Shown: positions 25,601 through 37,514 of the stretch, in pieces | Layout of the letters: every line of letters begins with the position of its first letter | Numbering within the stretch: position 1 is the stretch's first letter | Assembly (NCBI GenBank): GCA_013433145.1 | Contig: CM024168.1 | Coordinates: forward strand, 8,316,184 to 8,380,183 | Direction: 5' to 3' | From: Ascaris suum | Taxonomy: Eukaryota; Nematoda; Chromadorea; Rhabditida; Ascarididae | Length of the DNA stretch: 64,000 nucleotides | Made by a program: the position numbers and the translations under genes | Notes under the pieces: generated by a model | Seen by the model: only the letters and a program-made list of their open reading frames with translations | Database searches by the model: none | What the model was told of the DNA's origin: nothing

Positions 25601-26756
25601 CCACAACTACGATGTTAGGTTTTTCTTCTCATGAGGCAGAGCAGGCTAGGGAAGCAACAGAACACCCACTCGCGCAGTATAAAGGCGCATTGTAATGGAT
25701 GTCGGCATCGTATAAACGAAGGGCGGGAGGTAAAGTGATAAGGGGGAAGGAAGAAAGAACCGGTGCGTCTCTTCCTCGGAAACCAATTTATTCTACATGG
25801 ATGCAAATTAGAAGCCTTCCTTCCTTATATCGAATATTCACGCTTGCATGTTGCGAGAGTTAAACTATGTGTCAGACACCGAATTACTGGAACAAGCAAA
25901 GAAATGACCGATAACACACGACTTTTCGCTCACTGACCATTGTTGAAGCGGTCTCTTTTAGGGGGAAAGCGGAGGTGGGTTGTGAACTGCGAGCCATTAT
26001 AGCGACAAGGTGAGAGGGGACCGATTTGTTGCACAGAGAAAAGGGAAACAGCCCTTCCTCCGTCAAGATGAATGGAAAAGGCAATAGTGCCAGAGAGCCT
26101 TTGCAATCGTAGCTACATGCTGGAGGAAAAAGTTCTCCATCTGGAGGCTGTACGCAGTTTATGCGTCAGTTTTTCTCAACTTGGAGGAAAAATAGGCATA
26201 TTTGAGGTTTTAAACCTCAACCTATAAAATTGTTTTGAAGGTCGTTTCCATTATCATAATAACTACGTTTTGGCCACAGAGAGGAATTCAGAAGCATGAG
26301 TATATTGATTAACTCCTACCCATTGGTCACCAGTCAGGGACGTTCCCACTGCAACTGCAACCTGAACCCTCATTTTCTAAGTTAAACTGACGAATCACTA
26401 CTAATGTGGTTCCTCCTATGAAAAAATTAATGCTGTGACAAGAATGCAACAGCTTTACTGCTAAAAGCAAAGCAAGGGATGCTCGACTTCGCAACACTAC
26501 AATCGGAAGTGAGCAGACATGCTAACACGCAACTGCACAAACCCGCACATCCGTGCCTGAACCAAGCACATTCCAGTCCACAGCGTGGGTAATCCACTGC
26601 AAACATTGCTTTCCCAAATCTCGTTCATAAAATCTTCAAAGAAAGCACCTCTCAGGGCTCCGTAACATGGCTTCAGCATCGAAAACATCAATAAAGCCAG
26701 ATACACTTCCATGCGACATAAAAAAGCGATTTTCCAATAAAAGGCTAAAACAGCGC
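19662..26756. other. No firm gene
   Basis: About 7 kb without a recognisable coding exon or RNA gene. Frames such as 21555-21815 (plus) and 22232-22441 (minus) have no known motif. It contains the second copy of a dispersed repeat (22958-23035) and a near-perfect palindrome, TTGAGGTTT at 26202-26210 against AAACCTCAA at 26212-26220. Confidence 0.4.
22958..23035. repeat. Dispersed non-coding repeat, copy 2
   Basis: Counterpart of 19060-19137 in the same orientation, diverged by scattered substitutions and small indels. About 3.9 kb separates the copies. Confidence 0.55.
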
Positions 26757-26830
26757 AGCCAACAGATGCGCGTCAACCACAAACCTTTCGCTTAACAGAT
26801 GAACGAGCAACCCGATTACGCCACCAAAAC
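26757..26830 (-). pseudogene. Decayed tRNA-Asn (left edge of the array)
   Basis: Aligns over its length with the array tRNA and keeps the D-arm start (TGGCGTAATCGG), the loop CTGTTAA with anticodon GTT, and GAAAGGTTTGTGGTT. The anticodon stem is broken (TTCAT against GCGAA), the T arm reads GTTGACGCG in place of GTTCAAGCC, and the acceptor 5' strand GTTTTGG has no matching 3' strand. The surrounding unit sequence, up to about 26995, is also recognisably homologous but heavily substituted. Confidence 0.8.
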
Positions 26831-27128
26831 TCTGGTACAATATATGCTAGAGATACTCGTCTAAAACCGTGCAGGTAATAGATCCGACATCTCATTTCCA
26901 AAAAATCATGAAACAATGAGGTTCTCCGCTCCTCCAGAACAGGCCACCATTCGAGGAACATCTGAACTACCGCGCCGAGCAAGTGTCGCACAGCTCAACC
27001 AACGTTGTCTCCCAGAAGAAGTCTCACAAAACATCCAGCAATCCGTTTGCAGAAAAATGTCAATATAGCGGTGCTGTCTTCGGTGATTGAAATATGTGCG
27101 GTTTTGTTAATCTGACCTCTATTTCCCA

Positions 27129-27202
27129 CGCTCCCGGGTGGGCTTGAACCACTAACCTTTCGGTTAACAGCCGAACGCGCTAGCCGATTGCGCCACGGAA
27201 GC
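27129..27202 (-). tRNA. tRNA-Asn(GTT), array copy 1
   Basis: Folds as 7-bp acceptor stem (GCTTCCG with CGGGAGC), 4-bp D stem GCGC/GCGC with GG in its loop, anticodon stem TTCGG/CCGAA, loop CTGTTAA (U33, anticodon GTT), 5-nt variable loop, T stem and loop TTCAAGC, discriminator G, no encoded CCA. It decodes AAC and AAU. This edge copy alone has A for G at the start of the T stem (AGTGG opposite CCACC), an A:C mismatch. Its 3' spacer is type A and diverged, ending TTAATCTG. It may be weakened. Confidence 0.85.
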
Positions 27203-27484
27203 TCCGGAATAATATTTCGGTGAACTACTCCTCTGAAACCGTGCACGCAATACGCTCGACATCCGAAAACTGATGAAAGAATGAAGTTCTCCCCTGCTCA
27301 AGAACAAGCCACCGTTCGAGGAAAATTTCAACTTCCACGCCCAGCACGCGTCGCAGAGCTCAATCAACCGTCGTTATCACTCACAAAACATCGAGCAACC
27401 GTTTGTAGAATAATGTCAATATAGGGGTGCTGTCTTCAGTGATTGAAATATGTGCCGTTTTGTTAACCTGACCTCTATTTCCCA

Positions 27485-27488
27485 CGCT

Positions 27489-27538
<50 letters not shown>

Positions 27539-27558
27539 GCCGATTGCGCCACGGGAGC
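27485..27558 (-). tRNA. tRNA-Asn(GTT), array copy 2
   Basis: Starts GCTCCCG, giving a full Watson-Crick acceptor stem (C4:G69). Type A spacer variant with CTTCAGTG. Confidence 0.95.
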
Positions 27559-27840
27559 TCCGGAATAATATTTCGGTGAACTACTCCTCTGAAACCGTGC
27601 ACGCAATACGCTCGACATCCGAAAACTGATGAAAGAATGAAGTTCTCCCCTGCTCAAGAACAAGCCACCGTTCGAGGAAAATTTCAACTTCCACGCCCAG
27701 CACGCGTCGCAGAGCTCAATCAACCGTCGTTATCACTCACAAAACATCGAGCAACCGTTTGTAGAATAATGTCAATATAGGGGTGCTGTCTTCAGTGATT
27801 GAAATATGTGCCGTTTTGTTAACCTGACCTCTATTTCCCA

Positions 27841-27844
27841 CGCT

Positions 27845-27894
<50 letters not shown>

Positions 27895-27914
27895 GCCGAT
27901 TGCGCCACGGGAGC
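27841..27914 (-). tRNA. tRNA-Asn(GTT), array copy 3
   Basis: The only other copy with C4:G69 (5' GCTCCCG). Spacer identical to copy 2. Confidence 0.95.
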
Positions 27915-28196
27915 TCCGGAATAATATTTCGGTGAACTACTCCTCTGAAACCGTGCACGCAATACGCTCGACATCCGAAAACTGATGAAAGAATGAAGTT
28001 CTCCCCTGCTCAAGAACAAGCCACCGTTCGAGGAAAATTTCAACTTCCACGCCCAGCACGCGTCGCAGAGCTCAATCAACCGTCGTTATCACTCACAAAA
28101 CATCGAGCAACCGTTTGTAGAATAATGTCAATATAGTGGTGGTATTTTCCGTGATTGAAAAATGTCCGGTTCTGTTAACCTGACCTCTATTTCCCA

Positions 28197-28200
28197 CGCT

Positions 28201-28250
<50 letters not shown>

Positions 28251-28270
28251 GCCGATTGCGCCACGGAAGC
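28197..28270 (-). tRNA. tRNA-Asn(GTT), array copy 4
   Basis: First copy with U4:G69 and a type B spacer (T5 run 35-39 nt past the gene). Its upstream flank has AATGCTC near 28360. Confidence 0.95.
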
Positions 28271-28552
28271 TCCGGAATAATATTTCGGTGAACTACTCCT
28301 CTGAAACCGTGCACGCAATACGCTCGACATCCGAAAACTGATGAAAGAATGAAGTTCTCCAATGCTCAAGAACAAGCCACCGTTCGAGGAAAATTTCAAC
28401 TTCCACGCCCAGCACGCGTCGCAGAGCTCAATCAACCGTCGTTATCACTCACAAAACATCGAGCAACCGTTTGTAGAATAATGTCAATATAGTGGTGGTA
28501 TTTTCCGTGATTGAAAAATGTCCGGTTCTGTTAACCTGACCTCTATTTCCCA

Positions 28553-28556
28553 CGCT

Positions 28557-28606
<50 letters not shown>

Positions 28607-28626
28607 GCCGATTGCGCCACGGAAGC
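28553..28626 (-). tRNA. tRNA-Asn(GTT), array copy 5
   Basis: Intact U4:G69 gene; type B spacer with CAATATAG. Confidence 0.95.
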
Positions 28627-28908
28627 TCCGGAATAATATTTCGGTGAACTACTCCTCTGAAACCGTGCACGCAATACGCTCGACATCCGAAAACTGATGA
28701 AAGAATGAAGTTCTCCCCTGCTCAAGAACAAGCCACCGTTCGAGGAAAATTTCAACTTCCACGCCCAGCACGCGTCGCAGAGCTCAATCAACCGTCGTTA
28801 TCACTCACAAAACATCGAGCAACCGTTTGTAGAATAATGTCAATGTAGTGGTGGTATTTTCCGTGATTGAAAAATGTCCGGTTCTGTTAACCTGACCTCT
28901 ATTTCCCA

Positions 28909-28912
28909 CGCT

Positions 28913-28962
<50 letters not shown>

Positions 28963-28982
28963 GCCGATTGCGCCACGGAAGC
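28909..28982 (-). tRNA. tRNA-Asn(GTT), array copy 6
   Basis: Intact; type B spacer, sub-variant CAATGTAG. Confidence 0.95.
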
Positions 28983-29264
28983 TCCGGAATAATATTTCGG
29001 TGAACTACTCCTCTGAAACCGTGCACGCAATACGCTCGACATCCGAAAACTGATGAAAGAATGAAGTTCTCCCCTGCTCAAGAACAAGCCACCGTTCGAG
29101 GAAAATTTCAACTTCCACGCCCAGCACGCGTCGCAGAGCTCAATCAACCGTCGTTATCACTCACAAAACATCGAGCAACCGTTTGTAGAATAATGTCAAT
29201 GTAGTGGTGGTATTTTCCGTGATTGAAAAATGTCCGGTTCTGTTAACCTGACCTCTATTTCCCA

Positions 29265-29268
29265 CGCT

Positions 29269-29318
<50 letters not shown>

Positions 29319-29338
29319 GCCGATTGCGCCACGGAAGC
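29265..29338 (-). tRNA. tRNA-Asn(GTT), array copy 7
   Basis: Intact; type B, CAATGTAG. Confidence 0.95.
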
Positions 29339-29620
29339 TCCGGAATAATATTTCGGTGAACTACTCCTCTGAAACCGTGCACGCAATACGCTCGACATCC
29401 GAAAACTGATGAAAGAATGAAGTTCTCCCCTGCTCAAGAACAAGCCACCGTTCGAGGAAAATTTCAACTTCCACGCCCAGCACGCGTCGCAGAGCTCAAT
29501 CAACCGTCGTTATCACTCACAAAACATCGAGCAACCGTTTGTAGAATAATGTCAATGTAGTGGTGGTATTTTCCGTGATTGAAAAATGTCCGGTTCTGTT
29601 AACCTGACCTCTATTTCCCA

Positions 29621-29624
29621 CGCT

Positions 29625-29674
<50 letters not shown>

Positions 29675-29694
29675 GCCGATTGCGCCACGGAAGC
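29621..29694 (-). tRNA. tRNA-Asn(GTT), array copy 8
   Basis: Intact; type B, CAATGTAG. Private T at 29749 in its 5' flank. Confidence 0.95.
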
Positions 29695-29976
29695 TCCGGA
29701 ATAATATTTCGGTGAACTACTCCTCTGAAACCGTGCACGCAATACGCTTGACATCCGAAAACTGATGAAAGAATGAAGTTCTCCCCTGCTCAAGAACAAG
29801 CCACCGTTCGAGGAAAATTTCAACTTCCACGCCCAGCACGCGTCGCAGAGCTCAATCAACCGTCGTTATCACTCACAAAACATCGAGCAACCGTTTGTAG
29901 AATAATGTCAATATAGTGGTGGTATTTTCCGTGATTGAAAAATGTCCGGTTCTGTTAACCTGACCTCTATTTCCCA

Positions 29977-29980
29977 CGCT

Positions 29981-30030
<50 letters not shown>

Positions 30031-30050
30031 GCCGATTGCGCCACGGAAGC
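29977..30050 (-). tRNA. tRNA-Asn(GTT), array copy 9
   Basis: Intact; type B, back to CAATATAG. Confidence 0.95.
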
Positions 30051-30332
30051 TCCGGAATAATATTTCGGTGAACTACTCCTCTGAAACCGTGCACGCAATA
30101 CGCTCGACATCCGAAAACTGATGAAAGAATGAAGTTCTCCCCTGCTCAAGAACAAGCCACCGTTCGAGGAAAATTTCAACTTCCACGCCCAGCACGCGTC
30201 GCAGAGCTCAATCAACCGTCGTTATCACTCACAAAACATCGAGCAACCGTTTGTAGAATAATGTCAATGTAGTGGTGGTATTTTCCGTGATTGAAAAATG
30301 TCCGGTTCTGTTAACCTGACCTCTATTTCCCA

Positions 30333-30336
30333 CGCT

Positions 30337-30386
<50 letters not shown>

Positions 30387-30406
30387 GCCGATTGCGCCAC
30401 GGAAGC
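30333..30406 (-). tRNA. tRNA-Asn(GTT), array copy 10
   Basis: Intact; type B, CAATGTAG. Confidence 0.95.
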
Positions 30407-30688
30407 TCCGGAATAATATTTCGGTGAACTACTCCTCTGAAACCGTGCACGCAATACGCTCGACATCCGAAAACTGATGAAAGAATGAAGTTCTCCCCTG
30501 CTCAAGAACAAGCCACCGTTCGAGGAAAATTTCAACTTCCACGCCCAGCACGCGTCGCAGAGCTCAATCAACCGTCGTTATCACTCACAAAACATCGAGC
30601 AACCGTTTGTAGAATAATGTCAATGTAGTGGTGGTATTTTCCGTGATTGAAAAATGTCCGGTTCTGTTAACCTGACCTCTATTTCCCA

Positions 30689-30692
30689 CGCT

Positions 30693-30742
<50 letters not shown>

Positions 30743-30762
30743 GCCGATTGCGCCACGGAAGC
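30689..30762 (-). tRNA. tRNA-Asn(GTT), array copy 11
   Basis: Intact; type B, CAATGTAG. Confidence 0.95.
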
Positions 30763-31044
30763 TCCGGAATAATATTTCGGTGAACTACTCCTCTGAAACC
30801 GTGCACGCAATACGCTCGACATCCGAAAACTGATGAAAGAATGAAGTTCTCCCCTGCTCAAGAACAAGCCACCGTTCGAGGAAAATTTCAACTTCCACGC
30901 CCAGCACGCGTCGCAGAGCTCAATCAACCGTCGTTATCACTCACAAAACATCGAGCAACCGTTTGTAGAATAATGTCAATGTAGTGGTGGTATTTTCCGT
31001 GATTGAAAAATGTCCGGTTCTGTTAACCTGACCTCTATTTCCCA

Positions 31045-31048
31045 CGCT

Positions 31049-31098
<50 letters not shown>

Positions 31099-31118
31099 GC
31101 CGATTGCGCCACGGAAGC
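31045..31118 (-). tRNA. tRNA-Asn(GTT), array copy 12
   Basis: Intact; type B, last copy with CAATGTAG. Confidence 0.95.
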
Positions 31119-31399
31119 TCCGGAATAATATTTCGGTGAACTACTCCTCTGAAACCGTGCACGCAATACGCTCGACATCCGAAAACTGATGAAAGAATGA
31201 AGTTCTCCCCTGCTCAAGAACAAGCCACCGTTCGAGGAAAATTTCAACTTCCACGCCCAGCACGCGTCGCAGAGCTCAATCAACCGTCGTTATCACTCAC
31301 AAAACATCGAGCAACCGTTTGTAGAATAATGTCAATATAGTGGTGGTATTTTCCGTGATTGAAAAATGTCCGTTCTGTTAACCTGACCTCTATTTCCCA

Positions 31400-31403
31400 C
31401 GCT

Positions 31404-31453
<50 letters not shown>

Positions 31454-31473
31454 GCCGATTGCGCCACGGAAGC
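31400..31473 (-). tRNA. tRNA-Asn(GTT), array copy 13
   Basis: Intact; type B with one G lost (TGTCCGTTCTG), 355-bp unit. Confidence 0.95.
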
Positions 31474-31754
31474 TCCGGAATAATATTTCGGTGAACTACT
31501 CCTCTGAAACCGTGCACGCAATACGCTCGACATCCGAAAACTGATGAAAGAATGAAGTTCTCCCCTGCTCAAGAACAAGCCACCGTTCGAGGAAAATTTC
31601 AACTTCCACGCCCAGCACGCGTCGCAGAGCTCAATCAACCGTCGTTATCACTCACAAAACATCGAGCAACCGTTTGTAGAATAATGTCAATATAGGGGTG
31701 GTATTTTCCGTGATTGAAAAATGTCCGTTTTGTTAACCTGACCTCTATTTCCCA

Positions 31755-31758
31755 CGCT

Positions 31759-31808
<50 letters not shown>

Positions 31809-31828
31809 GCCGATTGCGCCACGGAAGC
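31755..31828 (-). tRNA. tRNA-Asn(GTT), array copy 14
   Basis: Intact; hybrid spacer: type A ends (GGGG start, CCGTTTTG end) around a type B core. Confidence 0.95.
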
Positions 31829-32109
31829 TCCGGAATAATATTTCGGTGAACTACTCCTCTGAAACCGTGCACGCAATACGCTCGACATCCGAAAACTGAT
31901 GAAAGAATGAAGTTCTCCCCTGCTCAAGAACAAGCCACCGTTCGAGGAAAATTTCAACTTCCACGCCCAGCACGCGTCGCAGAGCTCAATCAACCGTCGT
32001 TATCACTCACAAAACATCGAGCAACCGTTTGTAGAATAATGTCAATATAGTGGTGGTATTTTCCGTGATTGAAAAATGTCCGTTCTGTTAACCTGACCTC
32101 TATTTCCCA

Positions 32110-32113
32110 CGCT

Positions 32114-32163
<50 letters not shown>

Positions 32164-32183
32164 GCCGATTGCGCCACGGAAGC
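32110..32183 (-). tRNA. tRNA-Asn(GTT), array copy 15
   Basis: Intact; type B with the same one-base loss as copy 13. Confidence 0.95.
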
Positions 32184-32465
32184 TCCGGAATAATATTTCG
32201 GTGAACTACTCCTCTGAAACCGTGCACGCAATACGCTCGACATCCGAAAACTGATGAAAGAATGAAGTTCTCCCCTGCTCAAGAACAAGCCACCGTTCGA
32301 GGAAAATTTCAACTTCCACGCCCAGCACGCGTCGCAGAGCTCAATCAACCGTCGTTATCACTCACAAAACATCGAGCAACCGTTTGTAGAATAATGTCAA
32401 TATAGGGGTGGTATTTTCCGTGATTGAAAAATGTCCGGTTCTGTTAACCTGACCTCTATTTCCCA

Positions 32466-32469
32466 CGCT

Positions 32470-32519
<50 letters not shown>

Positions 32520-32539
32520 GCCGATTGCGCCACGGAAGC
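32466..32539 (-). tRNA. tRNA-Asn(GTT), array copy 16
   Basis: Intact; type B core with type A start (GGGGTGG). Confidence 0.95.
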
Positions 32540-32821
32540 TCCGGAATAATATTTCGGTGAACTACTCCTCTGAAACCGTGCACGCAATACGCTCGACATC
32601 CGAAAACTGATGAAAGAATGAAGTTCTCCCCTGCTCAAGAACAAGCCACCGTTCGAGGAAAATTTCAACTTCCACGCCCAGCACGCGTCGCAGAGCTCAA
32701 TCAACCGTCGTTATCACTCACAAAACATCGAGCAACCGTTTGTAGAATAATGTCAATATAGTGGTGGTATTTTCCGTGATTGAAAAATGTCCGGTTCTGT
32801 TAACCTGACCTCTATTTCCCA

Positions 32822-32825
32822 CGCT

Positions 32826-32875
<50 letters not shown>

Positions 32876-32895
32876 GCCGATTGCGCCACGGAAGC
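32822..32895 (-). tRNA. tRNA-Asn(GTT), array copy 17
   Basis: Intact; standard type B. Confidence 0.95.
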
Positions 32896-33177
32896 TCCGG
32901 AATAATATTTCGGTGAACTACTCCTCTGAAACCGTGCACGCAATACGCTCGACATCCGAAAACTGATGAAAGAATGAAGTTCTCCCCTGCTCAAGAACAA
33001 GCCACCGTTCGAGGAAAATTTCAACTTCCACGCCCAGCACGCGTCGCAGAGCTCAATCAACCGTCGTTATCACTCACAAAACATCGAGCAACCGTTTGTA
33101 GAATAATGTCAATATAGTGGTGGTATTTTCCGTGATTGAAAAATGTCCGGTTCTGTTAACCTGACCTCTATTTCCCA

Positions 33178-33181
33178 CGCT

Positions 33182-33231
<50 letters not shown>

Positions 33232-33251
33232 GCCGATTGCGCCACGGAAGC
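33178..33251 (-). tRNA. tRNA-Asn(GTT), array copy 18
   Basis: Intact; standard type B, unit identical to copy 17. Confidence 0.95.
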
Positions 33252-33533
33252 TCCGGAATAATATTTCGGTGAACTACTCCTCTGAAACCGTGCACGCAAT
33301 ACGCTCGACATCCGAAAACTGATGAAAGAATGAAGTTCTCCCCTGCTCAAGAACAAGCCACCGTTCGAGGAAAATTTCAACTTCCACGCCCAGCACGCGT
33401 CGCAGAGCTCAATCAACCGTCGTTATCACTCACAAAACATCGAGCAACCGTTTGTAGAATAATGTCAATATAGTGGTGGTATTTTCCGTGATTGAAAAAT
33501 GTCCGGTTCTGTTAACCTGACCTCTATTTCCCA

Positions 33534-33537
33534 CGCT

Positions 33538-33587
<50 letters not shown>

Positions 33588-33607
33588 GCCGATTGCGCCA
33601 CGGAAGC
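33534..33607 (-). tRNA. tRNA-Asn(GTT), array copy 19
   Basis: Intact; standard type B. Confidence 0.95.
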
Positions 33608-33889
33608 TCCGGAATAATATTTCGGTGAACTACTCCTCTGAAACCGTGCACGCAATACGCTCGACATCCGAAAACTGATGAAAGAATGAAGTTCTCCCCT
33701 GCTCAAGAACAAGCCACCGTTCGAGGAAAATTTCAACTTCCACGCCCAGCACGCGTCGCAGAGCTCAATCAACCGTCGTTATCACTCACAAAACATCGAG
33801 CAACCGTTTGTAGAATAATGTCAATATAGTGGTGGTATTTTCCGTGATTGAAAAATGTCCGGTTCTGTTAACCTGACCTCTATTTCCCA

Positions 33890-33893
33890 CGCT

Positions 33894-33943
<50 letters not shown>

Positions 33944-33963
33944 GCCGATTGCGCCACGGAAGC
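33890..33963 (-). tRNA. tRNA-Asn(GTT), array copy 20
   Basis: Intact; standard type B. Confidence 0.95.
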
Positions 33964-34245
33964 TCCGGAATAATATTTCGGTGAACTACTCCTCTGAAAC
34001 CGTGCACGCAATACGCTCGACATCCGAAAACTGATGAAAGAATGAAGTTCTCCCCTGCTCAAGAACAAGCCACCGTTCGAGGAAAATTTCAACTTCCACG
34101 CCCAGCACGCGTCGCAGAGCTCAATCAACCGTCGTTATCACTCACAAAACATCGAGCAACCGTTTGTAGAATAATGTCAATATAGTGGTGGTATTTTCCG
34201 TGATTGAAAAATGTCCGGTTCTGTTAACCTGACCTCTATTTCCCA

Positions 34246-34249
34246 CGCT

Positions 34250-34299
<50 letters not shown>

Positions 34300-34319
34300 G
34301 CCGATTGCGCCACGGAAGC
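34246..34319 (-). tRNA. tRNA-Asn(GTT), array copy 21
   Basis: Intact; standard type B. Confidence 0.95.
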
Positions 34320-34601
34320 TCCGGAATAATATTTCGGTGAACTACTCCTCTGAAACCGTGCACGCAATACGCTCGACATCCGAAAACTGATGAAAGAATG
34401 AAGTTCTCCCCTGCTCAAGAACAAGCCACCGTTCGAGGAAAATTTCAACTTCCACGCCCAGCACGCGTCGCAGAGCTCAATCAACCGTCGTTATCACTCA
34501 CAAAACATCGAGCAACCGTTTGTAGAATAATGTCAATATAGTGGTGGTATTTTCCGTGATTGAAAAATGTCCGTTTCTGTTAACCTGACCTCTATTTCCC
34601 A

Positions 34602-34605
34602 CGCT

Positions 34606-34655
<50 letters not shown>

Positions 34656-34675
34656 GCCGATTGCGCCACGGAAGC
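34602..34675 (-). tRNA. tRNA-Asn(GTT), array copy 22
   Basis: Intact; type B with G-to-T change (CCGTTTCTG), shared with copy 56. Confidence 0.95.
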
Positions 34676-34956
34676 TCCGGAATAATATTTCGGTGAACTA
34701 CTCCTCTGAAACCGTGCACGCAATACGCTCGACATCCGAAAACTGATGAAAGAATGAAGTTCTCCCCTGCTCAAGAACAAGCCACCGTTCGAGGAAAATT
34801 TCAACTTCCACGCCCAGCACGCGTCGCAGAGCTCAATCAACCGTCGTTATCACTCACAAAACATCGAGCAACCGTTTGTAGAATAATGTCAATATAGTGG
34901 TGGTATTTTCCGTGATTGAAAAATGTCCGTTTTGTTAACCTGACCTCTATTTCCCA

Positions 34957-34960
34957 CGCT

Positions 34961-35010
<50 letters not shown>

Positions 35011-35030
35011 GCCGATTGCGCCACGGAAGC
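34957..35030 (-). tRNA. tRNA-Asn(GTT), array copy 23
   Basis: Intact; type B core ending like type A (CCGTTTTG), 355-bp unit. Confidence 0.95.
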
Positions 35031-35310
35031 TCCGGAATAATATTTCGGTGAACTACTCCTCTGAAACCGTGCACGCAATACGCTCGACATCCGAAAACTG
35101 ATGAAAGAATGAAGTTCTCCCCTGCTCAAGAACAAGCCACCGTTCGAGGAAAATTTCAACTTCCACGCCCAGCACGCGTCGCAGAGCTCAATCAACCGTC
35201 GTTATCACTCACAAAACATCGAGCAACCGTTTGTAGAATAATGTCAATATAGGGTGGTATTTTCGGTGATTGAAAAATGTCCGTTTTGTTAACCTGACCT
35301 CTATTTCCCA

Positions 35311-35314
35311 CGCT

Positions 35315-35364
<50 letters not shown>

Positions 35365-35384
35365 GCCGATTGCGCCACGGAAGC
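35311..35384 (-). tRNA. tRNA-Asn(GTT), array copy 24
   Basis: Intact; hybrid spacer (AGGGTGG, TTTTCGGTG, T5 kept), 354-bp unit. Confidence 0.95.
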
Positions 35385-35665
35385 TCCGGAATAATATTTC
35401 GGTGAACTACTCCTCTGAAACCGTGCACGCAATACGCTCGACATCCGAAAACTGATGAAAGAATGAAGTTCTCCCCTGCTCAAGAACAAGCCACCGTTCG
35501 AGGAAAATTTCAACTTCCACGCCCAGCACGCGTCGCAGAGCTCAATCAACCGTCGTTATCACTCACAAAACATCGAGCAACCGTTTGTAGAATAATGTCA
35601 ATATAGGGGTGCTTCTTCGGTGATTGAAATATGTGCCGTTTTGTTAACCTGACCTCTATTTCCCA

Positions 35666-35669
35666 CGCT

Positions 35670-35719
<50 letters not shown>

Positions 35720-35739
35720 GCCGATTGCGCCACGGAAGC
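35666..35739 (-). tRNA. tRNA-Asn(GTT), array copy 25
   Basis: Intact; first type A spacer after the B block, shortened (GTGCTTCTTCGG). Confidence 0.95.
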
Positions 35740-36021
35740 TCCGGAATAATATTTCGGTGAACTACTCCTCTGAAACCGTGCACGCAATACGCTCGACATC
35801 CGAAAACTGATGAAAGAATGAAGTTCTCCCCTGCTCAAGAACAAGCCACCGTTCGAGGAAAATTTCAACTTCCACGCCCAGCACGCGTCGCAGAGCTCAA
35901 TCAACCGTCGTTATCACTCACAAAACATCGAGCAACCGTTTGTAGAATAATGTCAATATAGTGGTGGTATTTTCCGTGATTGAAAAATGTCCGGTTCTGT
36001 TAACCTGACCTCTATTTCCCA

Positions 36022-36025
36022 CGCT

Positions 36026-36075
<50 letters not shown>

Positions 36076-36095
36076 GCCGATTGCGCCACGGAAGC
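36022..36095 (-). tRNA. tRNA-Asn(GTT), array copy 26
   Basis: Intact; standard type B between two type A units. Confidence 0.95.
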
Positions 36096-36377
36096 TCCGG
36101 AATAATATTTCGGTGAACTACTCCTCTGAAACCGTGCACGCAATACGCTCGACATCCGAAAACTGATGAAAGAATGAAGTTCTCCCCTGCTCAAGAACAA
36201 GCCACCGTTCGAGGAAAATTTCAACTTCCACGCCCAGCACGCGTCGCAGAGCTCAATCAACCGTCGTTATCACTCACAAAACATCGAGCAACCGTTTGTA
36301 GAATAATGTCAATATAGGGGTGCTGTCTTCGGTGATTGAAATATGTGCCGTTTTGTTAACCTGACCTCTATTTCCCA

Positions 36378-36381
36378 CGCT

Positions 36382-36431
<50 letters not shown>

Positions 36432-36451
36432 GCCGATTGCGCCACGGAAGC
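36378..36451 (-). tRNA. tRNA-Asn(GTT), array copy 27
   Basis: Intact; standard type A (no T4 run until about 97 nt past the gene). Confidence 0.95.
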
Positions 36452-36730
36452 TCCGGAATAATATTTCGGTGAACTACTCCTCTGAAACCGTGCACGCAAT
36501 ACGCTCGACATCCGAAAACTGATGAAAGAATGAAGTTCTCCCCTGCTCAAGAACAAGCCACCGTTCGAGGAAAATTTCAACTTCCACGCCCAGCACGCGT
36601 CGCAGAGCTCAATCAACCGTCGTTATCACTCACAAAACATCGAGCAACCGTTTGTAGAATAATGTCAATATAGGGTGGTATTTTCCGTGATTGAAATGTG
36701 CCGTTTTGTTAACCTGACCTCTATTTCCCA

Positions 36731-36734
36731 CGCT

Positions 36735-36784
<50 letters not shown>

Positions 36785-36804
36785 GCCGATTGCGCCACGG
36801 AAGC
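36731..36804 (-). tRNA. tRNA-Asn(GTT), array copy 28
   Basis: Intact; hybrid with B-like left part and a shortened A-like right part, 353-bp unit. Confidence 0.95.
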
Positions 36805-37086
36805 TCCGGAATAATATTTCGGTGAACTACTCCTCTGAAACCGTGCACGCAATACGCTCGACATCCGAAAACTGATGAAAGAATGAAGTTCTCCCCTGCT
36901 CAAGAACAAGCCACCGTTCGAGGAAAATTTCAACTTCCACGCCCAGCACGCGTCGCAGAGCTCAATCAACCGTCGTTATCACTCACAAAACATCGAGCAA
37001 CCGTTTGTAGAATAATGTCAATATAGGGGTGCTGTCTTCGGTGATTGAAATATGTGCCGTTTTGTTAACCTGACCTCTATTTCCCA

Positions 37087-37090
37087 CGCT

Positions 37091-37140
<50 letters not shown>

Positions 37141-37160
37141 GCCGATTGCGCCACGGAAGC
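37087..37160 (-). tRNA. tRNA-Asn(GTT), array copy 29
   Basis: Intact; standard type A. Confidence 0.95.
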
Positions 37161-37440
37161 TCCGGAATAATATTTCGGTGAACTACTCCTCTGAAACCGT
37201 GCACGCAATACGCTCGACATCCGAAAACTGATGAAAGAATGAAGTTCTCCCCTGCTCAAGAACAAGCCACCGTTCGAGGAAAATTTCAACTTCCACGCCC
37301 AGCACGCGTCGCAGAGCTCAATCAACCGTCGTTATCACTCACAAAACATCGAGCAACCGTTTGTAGAATAATGTCAATATAGGGGTGGTGTTTCGGTGAT
37401 TGAAATATGTCCGTTTTGTTAACCTGACCTCTATTTCCCA

Positions 37441-37444
37441 CGCT

Positions 37445-37494
<50 letters not shown>

Positions 37495-37514
37495 GCCGAT
37501 TGCGCCACGGAAGC
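37441..37514 (-). tRNA. tRNA-Asn(GTT), array copy 30
   Basis: Intact; hybrid GGGGTGGTGTTTCGG, 354-bp unit. Confidence 0.95.
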
